From positions 250,716 through 314,715 of the forward strand of contig QEOQ01000670.1 of assembly GCA_010279815.1 (NCBI GenBank): DNA of 64,000 nt, in the 5' to 3' direction. Every line of letters starts with the position of its first letter. Positions within the stretch are counted from its first letter, which is position 1. Position numbers and translations under genes: made by a program. The DNA comes from Brachionus plicatilis (taxonomy: Eukaryota; Rotifera; Eurotatoria; Ploima; Brachionidae). The notes beneath the pieces were generated by a model, which had not been told where the DNA came from, did no database searches, and saw nothing but the letters and a program-made list of their open reading frames with translations. Shown piece after piece: positions 28,260-37,507 of the stretch.

Positions 28260-28736
28260 ATGTTTAAATCAATTTTAAAATTTTTATTTTTAATAATATT
28301 AAGCATTACTGCAAGTAAGTAGATAAAATAAATTTCCAAGGCTTTTTAAAGAATTTTTTATTTAAAGTTGAAGCATTGAAGTGTTTTAATTGCAATAGCT
28401 TTGACGATCCCAAGTGTCTGCACCCCGACTCAAATCTGCTGGTAACATGTGGTCAAAATTACACCGCCTGCGCCAAATATGTCCAAGTAAATCGTGGTTA
28501 CATTGAAAACGTAGCTAGAGTATGCGCTAATACCTTATTAGATAACAATTGCGCTGAAGACGGAATCTGTATCTACTGGTGCGATCATGATAGCTGTAAT
28601 TATTCGCCAAAAGTTAAAAACAGCCTTTTGATTACTGTTGTTTTAGTTATTTTGGTAAAAAATTTTTGATGTTTTTATTTTCTGTGAAAACCAAATAAAA
28701 TATTAAAATTATTTTTTTTAGGCTTATATGACCTGA
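28260..28736 (+). CDS. Ly6/uPAR-domain cell-surface protein, probably GPI-anchored
   Basis: A small secreted three-finger-type protein. Exons: 28260-28314, 28368-28654, 28722-28736, giving 118 residues. Residues 1-18 form a hydrophobic signal peptide (MFKSILKFLFLIILSITA), split by the first intron as is common in this family. The mature part starts KCFNC and has ten cysteines ending in a C-N pair (SCNYS), the Ly6/uPAR hallmark. The tail NSLLITVVLVIL is a hydrophobic GPI-attachment-type segment. The second intron (GTAAAA to TTTTTTTTAG) changes only the last residues: spliced gives AYMT, retained gives VKNF and a stop at 28669. The family includes animal ion-channel and receptor modulators, but the ligand cannot be told from sequence. 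Confidence 0.82.
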
Positions 28737-29308
28737 GTATATATTTATAGAAATATTTTGCTAAAAAAAGTTTGCCTAATGTTAACTCAGAATAAATTTA
28801 TTCTAAAGAAAATCAATATTTAATAATGTATAAGAACTGAAATAGAAAATTCAGGTTTTTAAAGCTATTAACTAAAATTTTCTAAAATAATTAGAATTTT
28901 TTAGTTCATTAATTTTATTTTATAATTTAATGTTATATAAAAAATTAATTATCCTTAAATAATAATGCTTTAAAGAATAGATATTCTTTAAATAACTTTC
29001 TGAAGTTTTTTTTTAAAAAAATTCTGAAATAAATAATCTGCTTTAAAAATAAAAAACTTAAAAAATTAGCTAACAGGTTTCCATTCTCCAAATACAAAGG
29101 TTATTTAGATCCAGTAATTTTTATTTTATTTTATTCAGTTTAATGTTTATTTTTTGTTAAATAAATTCGTGACATTTTTTGAAGCCTTATATTATTTAAT
29201 TTTTTTATTTTTTTTTTAATTTCAAGTTTAAATGGTAGGAATAATCACAATCAAATTTCTATAACTTTACATTGGAGTATTAAATGTCAAGCCTTGATTT
29301 AAATTTAG
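28737..29308. other. AT-rich intergenic DNA, nothing recognised
   Basis: Downstream of the Ly6 gene. No ORF, RNA gene or strong repeat was seen apart from A/T runs; it presumably includes the 3' UTR of the Ly6 gene. Confidence 0.4.
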
Positions 29309-29376
29309 ATTTCAAATTTTTTATGGCATTTTGAATCCGATAATAGTAATTCAAAATGCCATAAAAAATTTGAAAT
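29309..29376. repeat. Perfect 28-bp inverted repeat with 12-nt loop
   Basis: The arm (ATTTCAAATTTTTTATGGCA...TTTTGAAT, 29309-29336) is repeated in exact reverse complement at 29349-29376. The perfect pairing could be the centre of a young foldback element or, less likely, a small-RNA hairpin. No flanking element could be defined. Confidence 0.8.
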
Positions 29377-29459
29377 TTTATAACCTAAACAAATATTAAC
29401 ACTAAATTTTTTTTAAAGAAATTCAACTTGACAAAGCAGTAATCTTTGATTAAATTTCA

Positions 29460-29830
29460 TTATCAAATTAACATCAAAATGATTGACCTCTTATTTATGT
29501 AACCAAAAACAATCATTAATTTAAATAATTCAGGTTGAGTTAATTCAGAAATAAAAATTGATAACTTTTATATTCATTTATTCTAACAAGAAAAAATTAA
29601 CTTTTCAACTTAAACAAATTATCAAATTGTAAAACATTACATTTTTTTTGTTTTTAAAAGTTTTTATTAAAATCAATCAAAAAATTTTATCCAGAATTAG
29701 AGTTAAAAAAAGGGAATTTTAAAATTTTACATATGAAATTAAACTTCACATAACATGTCAAGTAATTTCTTTAGAAAAAAAATTATTTTTTCTCTTTTAT
29801 TGAATTTTATATTAATTGATCTTGATCTCT
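29460..29830 (+). repeat. Dispersed repeat, copy A
   Basis: Shares, in the same order and orientation, several blocks with 54590-54960: ACATCAA-ATG-TTGACCTCT, AAAACAATCA-TAATTTAAAT, GATAACTTTTATATTCAT, ACATGTCAAGTAATT and AAAAAATTATTTTTT. No coding potential. Probably a non-autonomous transposon or a retroelement UTR fragment. Confidence 0.6.
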
Positions 29831-29879
29831 AACTTTAATTTGCTCAAAAAATAATATCTTAAATTTAATTTTAAATAAA

Positions 29880-30127
29880 TATGTCCCTTTTCTATCCTAG
29901 CGGATAATGGGGAGGCGCTTATCTCCTTTTCCTGTACCTTTTTGAGCAACGGCTCCGACCTGACACAGAGGTAACTGCATAGAGTTGGTCATCTACACCG
30001 CTATTATTACCCAGTCAAAACCGAAACCCCTAATTTTTATGATGAAAGGGGTTTAAACATTCATCCCGTACTGCAGAGATTCGATCCTCCGCTTGCATGA
30101 CTAACACACAAACCATTCGGCTATACT
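29880..30127 (-). mobile_element. tRNA-derived SINE
   Basis: On the minus strand the element begins with a tRNA-like head. TAGCCGAATGG fits the pol III A box (TRGCNNARYGG), and about 30 nt later GGATCGAATCTC fits the B box (GGTTCGANNCC). A GC-richer body of ~170 bp follows (AAAATTAGGGGTTTCGG, GTGTCAGGTCGGAGCCG, GAGATAAGCGCC) and then A/T-rich DNA. The ~250-bp size, box order and GC contrast with the surroundings fit a SINE better than a functional tRNA, because the acceptor stem does not close. Confidence 0.72.
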
Positions 30128-30184
30128 ATTTTAAATAAAGTACGTTGTAAATACATTAAGAAAAAAAATAAAAAATACATCAAT

Positions 30185-30186
<2 letters not shown>

Positions 30187-30227
<41 letters not shown>

Positions 30228-30272
30228 CATCTTCGATAAATCTTTTGAATAAATAATAATAATAATAATATA
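30187..30272. repeat. AAT microsatellite cluster
   Basis: Two AAT runs (30187-30224 and ~30256-30272) separated by a short spacer, beside the SINE head. Confidence 0.85.
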
Positions 30273-30422
30273 AATTTTATTAAATAAAAAATCTAAAAAA
30301 CATTTTTAACTAAAAATTTATCAAATATAAATAAAGTCCAATAAAATTAAAAATTTTTTTTAATAAATTTGTCAAAATTTTATTTCAAAATTTATTAATT
30401 TTATTTCAAAATAAATTTCAAT

Positions 30423-33400
30423 TCAGAATCCGAACAATATGAGTAAGAATAAGCTCATTAATGTTGGGCTGAATTTTGGGATGATTGAATTGGAGCTTGT
30501 TGTAATCGTTTGAGTTGTGGTATCTATTGAATTTGTTGGAGTCGAAGATACTTCTGCGACTGTTGTAGTTGTAGAACTATTTGATGAATTTTGTTCATTG
30601 ACAGATTCTGTTGAAGATTCTGTTGAATTCTGATCGCGACTGTCTAAAAACGCAGCAATTCTTTGAGCTGAACTTTCAAGAGCTCTTGAAATATTCTGCA
30701 TTGCTAAAATATCAGCTAATTGTATCATAAATGGAATATTGGAGCCACGCAATGCATTATCCATTTGTGTAATTATCATAGCTACGAATCTCAAATTCTC
30801 TGGGTTTATTACCACTACCAATTCAGGATATTTGACCACACAATCACTCATTTGTTCCAGATTAGACATTTTTTCACCAACACAAATACTCATGTTACTA
30901 ATAAAGCTAACATTTTGGAATAATTGTTCAAAATTGATATCTTTTGTTTCATTATAAAAGCTTGTAAGCATAAAATCAAGTAAACCATCCATTTGAAAAT
31001 GTTTAATCAAATCTAATGTAAATGTTCTTAAATCAGCATTGGAAAAATAGTCAATATATCCAATAATTAGCTCGATATCATAGCCAGACTCGAGAAGAGG
31101 AAAGAGAAAAACTGAAATCACACATTGATTGATTTCATTTGGATTCATCAATTGATTTTGAACACAATAGGTAACCTCGTTAAAAAGCAAGCTTTCTGCC
31201 GTTTCCTCAAAATTAGACTTCTCAATAAGCATTAGTGAAAGCTGACGAAGATTCATATTTATTAATGAACCGTCCAAAGTGGCATTGAAAGGAAAAGCTA
31301 AATTAAATTGACTAAAAAGACTGCTCAAATAAACATCCAAAGATAGACCTAGATTAAATGAATTGTTCAAGTATATTCCAAGATTTGAGTGATCCAATAA
31401 ATTTCCCAAAGACACATCCAATATGAAACTTAAGTTAAACTGATTGAGTAAACTGTTCAGGGTAGCATTCAAAGGTAATCCTTGGTAAAGTTGATTTAGT
31501 AATATGTTCAATGGTACATCCATGGGTAGACTAATATTTAACTGATTGAACAAACTGCTCAGAGTTGCATTTGAATACATTCCTAGATTTAACTGGTCCT
31601 TAAAACTGTTCAAAGGTACATCCAAAAGTAGATTCAAATTATACTGATGTAATAAAGTGTTCATAGAGTGATTCAACGGTAGACCTAGGTTAAACGAATT
31701 CAATAAACTGAACAATGTTCCATTAAAGGCTATTCCTAGATTGAGCTGATCCAATAAATTGTTCAAAGGTACATCTAAAGGTAGACTTAAATTATAATGA
31801 TACAATACATTGTTCAAAGTATAATCCAAAGGTAGAGTTAAATTTAAGCTATTTAACAAACTGATAAAAGTTCCATTAAGAGGTATTCCAAAGTTCAATT
31901 GCTCTAACAAATTGTTCAAAGGTACATCCAAAGGTATGGTTAAATTATAATGATCGAATATATTTTTCAAAGTATAATCCAAAGGCAGAGTTAAATTTAA
32001 GCGATTTAAAAAATTGATAAAAGTTCCATTATCAGGTATTCCTAGGTTCAATTGATCTAACAAATTTTTTAACGGTACGTCCAAAGGTATGCTTAAATTA
32101 TAATGATACAATACATTGTTCAAAGTATAATCCAAAGGTAGAGTTAAATTTAAGTTATTTAACAAACTGATAAAAGTTTCATTTAGAGGTATTCCAAGGT
32201 TCAATTGCTCTAACAAATCGTTCAAAGGTAAATCCAAAGGTATGGTTAAATTATAATATTCCAATAGATTGTTCAAAGTTGCATTGAAAATCATTTCTAT
32301 ATTCCAATGATCCAATAAATTGCTAAAAGGAACATCCAAAGGAATATTAAACTGGTACTGATTCAATAAACTGTTTAAGGTTAAATTCATGGACAATGCT
32401 TGGTCCAAATGATTTAACAAAGTGTTTAATGGTACATCCATGGGAAGACTCAGATTATAATATTCCAAAAGATTGTTCAAAGTGGCATTCAAATCTATTC
32501 CTAGATTTAACTGGTCGATTAAATTATTTAATGGTAGATTTGGACCAAATGAATGCAATAAAATGCTCAAAGGTACATCCAATGGAAGGCTCAAATTAAA
32601 TTGTTCTAATAAATTATTTAAAGTTGCATTCAAAGGCAGTCCTTGGTAAATTTGATCCAATGCATTCCCTAAAGACACGTCCATCAGAAGACTTAGATTA
32701 AACTGGTCCAAATAATTGTTTAAACTTGAATTTAAAATCAATCCTTGGTTGAACTGAATTAATAAAGTGTTTAATGGAATATCCAAAATTGGATTGATGT
32801 TAAGCTGATTTAATAGATTGTTTAAAGTTGCATTCAAATATGTTCCTAGATTTAGTTGGTCGATTAAACTATTCAATGGTAAATTGAAAGGTAAACTTTG
32901 GCCAAATGATTGCAATAAAATACTCAAAGGTACATCCAATGGAAGGCTCAAATTGAATTGTTCTAATAAATTGTTTAAAGTTGCATTCAAAGGCAGTCTT
33001 TGGTAAATTTGATCCAATCCATTGCCCAAAGACACATCCAAAATGAAACTTTGATTTAGTTGGTTTAATAAACTGTTCAAAGTTGTATTCAAAATTGATT
33101 CTTGGTCAATTTGATTTAATAAATTGCTCAATGGTACATCTAAAGGAAGACCTAGATTGAACTGATTCAACAAGTTTTTAAAAGTATCCTCCAGTGGAAG
33201 AGTTATATTAAATTGATCCAATAAATTGTTTAAAGTTGAATTCAAAGGTCCTTGATAAAGATCATCCATAAATCGGTCCAAACATGTTTGATTAAAATTT
33301 GAATCAACTAAACAGAATATTAAATTTCTTATACAATTTATATCCATAATTGGTTGAAATATCTCTGTTTGAAGTAAATAATTGATGCCAATTTTTAAGT

Positions 33401-34352
33401 TGAAATTTAAAATTGTATCTACCAGGAGCAAATTTTCGCTAACATTTCCGATTGAGTTAAATAAAGCTAGCACTAATGTTTCATTAGCCATGCATGGATG
33501 TAATGCTGTCGTATTTTCCAATTGATCTATTAGGCAAGAAACCAAATTGTTGGTTATTGTTAAATTCATATAATCAGAAAAATAGATTTTAACAAAATCG
33601 GACCATTGACTGCTTATATTTAATGATGAAATTAAGTCAGATAGCTTTAAAGCGGGAATTTGTTGCAAGAGAGTATTCAAGTCCTTGAATTTGCTAAAAT
33701 CTATACCATTGGCAAATTCCAATATGGCTCTGACAACATCTTCTGTATTTAAATTGTTCAATTGATTTTTTAAATCAACTAAAAATGTTAAATTTATGTA
33801 CTGAGTCATATTCAATTCATCGATTAGGTTCATTAGTTCCTTCATAGCTTCTTCTGTGTCTAAATTTTTGAGTTGATTTGCAAAATCATTTAAAAAATTA
33901 GCGTCTAAGTACTGAGCCATACCGTATCCATTGATTATGTTCATAAGTTGAGTGACGGCCTCATCTTTACTCATATTTTTTAGTAGATTTGTTAAATTAT
34001 TTACGTAATTTAGATCTATATTATTTAAGTCTATTAACTGATTGGCATTAAGACCTTCTATCATATCATTCAAAAAGATACCAATGGAATTTTCTGCATT
34101 TGAATTAGTGAGCTGATTTACCAAATCGTTCAAAATATTTTTGTCCATATTTAAATTGATCGAATTTAAGTCAACGTTTTGGATGAATTCTGGCAAGTTG
34201 GCATTTTCAGGATTTTGATTCAGAATATTGGAAAGCTGAGAGTTCAAATCATTTAAATTGATCTGATCGAGTAGTGATCGTTTGACCGATTTTGCCTGAC
34301 AAATATTCGCTAGGCAAAAATAACTCACCAAAATTAATAAAATCTTTTTCAT
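30423..34352 (-). CDS. Secreted 1309-residue protein with 40 tandem 17-residue repeats
   Basis: No family recognised. A single 3.9-kb exon starts at an ATG with a clear signal peptide (MKKILLILVSYFCLANICQA), followed by a KR site. Residues ~70-220 carry four ~37-residue leucine/asparagine-rich repeats. Residues 369-1037 (31242-33248) are 40 copies of a 17-mer, consensus PLDVPLNNLLDQLNLGI; two copies are shortened, to 13 and 10 residues. Copies alternate between a LDVP type and a LNAT/LNGT type with an N-glycosylation sequon; many also carry NLS/NLT near the end. Paired cysteines spaced C-x13-C occur at 273/287, 1063/1077 and 1157/1171. The end is a Ser/Thr-rich stalk plus hydrophobic tail (SPTLMSLFLLILFGF), as for GPI attachment. 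It is predicted to be an extracellular, heavily glycosylated surface protein. The next gene upstream shares the cysteine module. Confidence 0.85.
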   Translation of the reverse strand: MKKILLILVSYFCLANICQAKSVKRSLLDQINLNDLNSQLSNILNQNPENANLPEFIQNVDLNSINLNMDKNILNDLVNQLTNSNAENSIGIFLNDMIEGLNANQLIDLNNIDLNYVNNLTNLLKNMSKDEAVTQLMNIINGYGMAQYLDANFLNDFANQLKNLDTEEAMKELMNLIDELNMTQYINLTFLVDLKNQLNNLNTEDVVRAILEFANGIDFSKFKDLNTLLQQIPALKLSDLISSLNISSQWSDFVKIYFSDYMNLTITNNLVSCLIDQLENTTALHPCMANETLVLALFNSIGNVSENLLLVDTILNFNLKIGINYLLQTEIFQPIMDINCIRNLIFCLVDSNFNQTCLDRFMDDLYQGPLNSTLNNLLDQFNITLPLEDTFKNLLNQFNLGLPLDVPLSNLLNQIDQESILNTTLNSLLNQLNQSFILDVSLGNGLDQIYQRLPLNATLNNLLEQFNLSLPLDVPLSILLQSFGQSLPFNLPLNSLIDQLNLGTYLNATLNNLLNQLNINPILDIPLNTLLIQFNQGLILNSSLNNYLDQFNLSLLMDVSLGNALDQIYQGLPLNATLNNLLEQFNLSLPLDVPLSILLHSFGPNLPLNNLIDQLNLGIDLNATLNNLLEYYNLSLPMDVPLNTLLNHLDQALSMNLTLNSLLNQYQFNIPLDVPFSNLLDHWNIEMIFNATLNNLLEYYNLTIPLDLPLNDLLEQLNLGIPLNETFISLLNNLNLTLPLDYTLNNVLYHYNLSIPLDVPLKNLLDQLNLGIPDNGTFINFLNRLNLTLPLDYTLKNIFDHYNLTIPLDVPLNNLLEQLNFGIPLNGTFISLLNSLNLTLPLDYTLNNVLYHYNLSLPLDVPLNNLLDQLNLGIAFNGTLFSLLNSFNLGLPLNHSMNTLLHQYNLNLLLDVPLNSFKDQLNLGMYSNATLSSLFNQLNISLPMDVPLNILLNQLYQGLPLNATLNSLLNQFNLSFILDVSLGNLLDHSNLGIYLNNSFNLGLSLDVYLSSLFSQFNLAFPFNATLDGSLINMNLRQLSLMLIEKSNFEETAESLLFNEVTYCVQNQLMNPNEINQCVISVFLFPLLESGYDIELIIGYIDYFSNADLRTFTLDLIKHFQMDGLLDFMLTSFYNETKDINFEQLFQNVSFISNMSICVGEKMSNLEQMSDCVVKYPELVVVINPENLRFVAMIITQMDNALRGSNIPFMIQLADILAMQNISRALESSAQRIAAFLDSRDQNSTESSTESVNEQNSSNSSTTTTVAEVSSTPTNSIDTTTQTITTSSNSIIPKFSPTLMSLFLLILFGF

Positions 34353-35274
34353 ATTTCACAAATATATTTTTCTAAATTTAAAATATTATTTTTGAATTTA
34401 TAGTTTTTTATTTTAAAAAAATTGTTAACAAAAAAAAGCAAAATACCTTGTGACGAAAAAACAGCTAAAAAAACGTCAAAGAAAGCCAATTTAGGAAAAG
34501 AAGGATTTCGCTTAAATACTTAGAAACTGATATTTGAACAATGATTTTAGTCTAATATTCAAAACTTGATTCTAAAGGTATAAACTCTTGTATAACTAGA
34601 TAAACTATTGCGAAATTTTCAAAAACTGGCGGTAATTAAATTCTGAATTTTTTTGGTTACATAAATATTTGAGAATGTGTTTGACGACTGTTGATAAACA
34701 CAGTACAAATCGATTTTTAAAATTTGTTTTATAATTTACCTTAAAAAAAAAGTGTAACATGATATTTTACACTTTTTTTCTTCTTTATTCGCCATTTTTC
34801 TCAAAAAGAAAATTTTCGAACTATTATTTAAATCTAAATATTTTTAAAAATTATTTTTGATAATGTCCACCCAAATTAGGCAACAGTTACAAATCTTCTT
34901 CTCTCTTAAATAAATATTTTTAAGTTTTATTGCTCATTTTATCTATTAAAAAAATATCAAACTAACATCTAATTTTATACTCAATTTTTAATAAAATCAA
35001 TTTTATAATAAATTAGATTTTTTTCTAAATTATACAGGTAATTAAGAAGTGAAATAATTCAATAAATTTATTTTTTCAATCCACTGAAGCATAATATTTT
35101 TATCATCTAAATTAAAATTTTACTGATTTTTTCATCGCTGACACATTCCAAAGATGAATTGAAAACTGAGTCATCGCATCCGTCGACTATTACCAAGTCT
35201 TTCTATCATTTTAAACAAATATTTTTTTTAACTCTTTGTAATATTATCGAAAAACTTAGATATAAGGAAATTGT
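34353..35274. other. Intergenic, probable promoter of the repeat-protein gene
   Basis: No ORF, RNA gene or repeat recognised. The first few hundred bases right of 34352 should contain the 5' UTR and promoter of the minus-strand gene. Confidence 0.35.
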
Positions 35275-35572
35275 GAATTTTGGTGCAATAATCAAAAACA
35301 AAATATTAAAAGTGCCAAAGCTTAAGTTCTGAAGGACCAAAACATGTTCTGTAAATTGTAGCAACTGATGCTACCTTTGTACCACCAATATACTGATTCT
35401 GCAAAATTCTGAATTTTGCAGATTTATTGCAGAATTTTGCAGAATCAGTGGTACAAAAGTACAAAGGTACAAAGGTAGCATCAGTTTCTACATTTTACAG
35501 AACATGTTTTGGTCCTTCAGAACCATTTTTATTATTTTTTTTTTTTTTTGTACTAAAATTCGAAATGCCAAT
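35275..35572. repeat. Foldback element with long inverted arms
   Basis: The left arm holds AGTTCTGAAGGACC, AAAACATGTTCTGTAAA, and CTGATGCTACCTTTGTAC. The right arm gives these in reverse complement (GTACAAAGGTAGCATCAG ... ACATGTTTTGGTCCTTC). The centre contains a second inverted pair (GATTCTGCAAAATTCTG and AGAATTTTGCAGAATC). Outside the strong arms weaker similarity continues to ~35275 and ~35572, and the start of this window matches it. No ORF. Confidence 0.85.
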
Positions 35573-36052
35573 AAAAAGAGTTACAGTGTCTCTTTAAATA
35601 AACGTTAGCGTCCTCCTGATTAAATCAGGATAAAATTATCATCTTTCATCTTATTTTTTTTTATTCCCTGACAGGTCATTTACCAAAATTTACTTCACCA
35701 ACAATTAACAGTGAAATTTCACTATTAAAAAAGTCAGTTTTGAATTTCAAAAAATTGTTGAAACTGTCATTTAATTATATTGTATTGAAAGCTATTTAAT
35801 TTGTACCGAAAATCAAATTAAAAAATTCTATTTAAAATTTTTAAAAAAATGTGATTTTTAGTAAACACAATTTTTTATTCAATTGCTTTTCCTAAAAATA
35901 AATTAATTATGTGAAAAAAGAAATCGTACATTTTATCGAGCAAAAAAAAAATTCTGAAATAACAGTCAATCAAGCGTTAAAATGTAATCAAAAGTTCAAT
36001 TTCTAAGCATTTTTCAATAAAGAATAAAAAGAAAAATTAATTAAAAAAACAA
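35573..36052. other. AT-rich intergenic DNA
   Basis: Nothing recognised; probably the 3' UTR and spacer between the two minus-strand surface-protein genes. Confidence 0.35.
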
Positions 36053-37507
36053 TTACATAAATTTAAAAATAAAAATAAAATAAAAATACACAAAATAAAA
36101 TTTTATTGGCTTAAAAGCGTTGTTTTTTGTCTCAGTTGTTGTTAAAGGCGTACTAGCTACCGGAGACATAGTCATACTTAGGTGATTAATCATATTGGCC
36201 GTTTGATCTAAATTACTAATAAAATTATTCCAAAATTCATTTAAATTAGTTTCATTTTTGGTAATTAAATTAAATATTGTTTGCATCATTTGTGTTGTAT
36301 TCTTGAAGGAAACCGATAGTGATTCAAAACACTCTAAAAGATGGGAATTGTTATTTAAACAGCTTGTTAAATTTGATGAGTCTAGGTAACTTGAATTGGA
36401 ATTTATAAAATGTTTGATTTTCGTGTCATTTTGTGAGCAAAATTCTATTTTATCTGTTTTATTAATGTTTTCTCTCAGACATGATAAAAGATTTCCAAAA
36501 AAATCTCTGGTTAAAAAAGCATCTAAAGTTGTTTTGACATCATTCAATTGTGATAGACTCTTCAAATTCTTTGAGATATAATCTATTAAATTTGATCTGC
36601 CCAAAAAAGCCGAAAATTGATCCACCATTTTGGATGCTTTGCTTAAAAAATCTTTGTTAGTCAAAATCGAATAACTAAAAACACATTCTTGATATGTATT
36701 AGGCTCGATTAAAAATGCAGTCAAGCAAATGAAAAAATTTATTTTTCTATAATCATTTAGAAAAAAAGATTCAATTTTTTTCAAAATCGATTTTATATCT
36801 TGGCTTAAAATTTTTTCCACCGAAGATACAACATCTAAAAAGTCTTCTATTGATTTATTTTCAATAAAATTAAATAAAAATTGGTTATCAACTAAACAGG
36901 AGATAAAAGTTCTCTCTCTAAGACAAAGAGTAAAAATATCCAATTGATATTGTTTGGTATAGATGGCAAAATTTTGGTTAATTGAGCTAAAAAGTCCCAA
37001 ATTTTTAATAAAAGAAGCGGCTAATGGAGTCATAAATTGATTCCAACAAGTCTTATCTGAATTAGGCTCAAGAACCTGTTCTAAAAAGCAGATTGATATT
37101 TTTTTTAGCTCTAAATTGTCTATATTAATTTGTCGAAGAACCGAAATTATTTTATTGCTTGAATTAGTGGTCAAAAAGCCCTGAATATTTGCTCGAATAT
37201 CAACAATTGTCGACGTGAATTTTTCCATTGTATCAAGAAGTTCTTTTACCGGTTGACTGGTGTTAAAAAAATAGAGAATGTCCAAAGGATAAATATTATC
37301 TGGTAAGAATGAGTCCAAAGGCGATAGATCTAATGTATTCATTGATCGATTGGAGTTGATTGCACTTTCGTTTTGATAATTTTGTATTGAGTCTAATAGA
37401 AAATGTAATATATCAAGTTGAGAATTTCTTTGGTCATTCAGACAATTTGAGAATTCGCTTTTAAGTATAAAAAAGCAAATTACTACAGTTAAAATTTTCG
37501 AAAGCAT
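36053..37507 (-). CDS. Secreted cysteine-module protein, likely paralogue of the repeat protein
   Basis: No family recognised. 484 residues in one exon from an ATG; the start MLSKILTVVICFFILKSEFS reads as a signal peptide. The body is helical-looking and rich in Leu, Asn, Ser and Phe, with many N-glycosylation sequons. Three cysteine pairs have exactly thirteen residues between them (CFLEQVLEPNSDKTC; CLTAFLIEPNTYQEC; CLRENINKTDKIEFC), the same spacing and a similar flank (C-L/F followed by E-P-N) as in the gene at 30423-34352. Two shorter pairs occur as well (CLRERTFISC, CLNNNSHLLEC). A Thr-rich stretch precedes a hydrophobic tail, as for a GPI signal or membrane anchor. It lacks the 17-residue array. 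Same strand and 1.7 kb apart, so an old tandem duplication is likely. Confidence 0.75.
   Translation of the reverse strand: MLSKILTVVICFFILKSEFSNCLNDQRNSQLDILHFLLDSIQNYQNESAINSNRSMNTLDLSPLDSFLPDNIYPLDILYFFNTSQPVKELLDTMEKFTSTIVDIRANIQGFLTTNSSNKIISVLRQINIDNLELKKISICFLEQVLEPNSDKTCWNQFMTPLAASFIKNLGLFSSINQNFAIYTKQYQLDIFTLCLRERTFISCLVDNQFLFNFIENKSIEDFLDVVSSVEKILSQDIKSILKKIESFFLNDYRKINFFICLTAFLIEPNTYQECVFSYSILTNKDFLSKASKMVDQFSAFLGRSNLIDYISKNLKSLSQLNDVKTTLDAFLTRDFFGNLLSCLRENINKTDKIEFCSQNDTKIKHFINSNSSYLDSSNLTSCLNNNSHLLECFESLSVSFKNTTQMMQTIFNLITKNETNLNEFWNNFISNLDQTANMINHLSMTMSPVASTPLTTTETKNNAFKPIKFYFVYFYFIFIFKFM

Noticed and set aside
30070..30127. A functional tRNA gene on the minus strand
   Set aside because: A and B boxes are present, but no closed acceptor stem or standard anticodon loop is visible; a SINE head explains it better.
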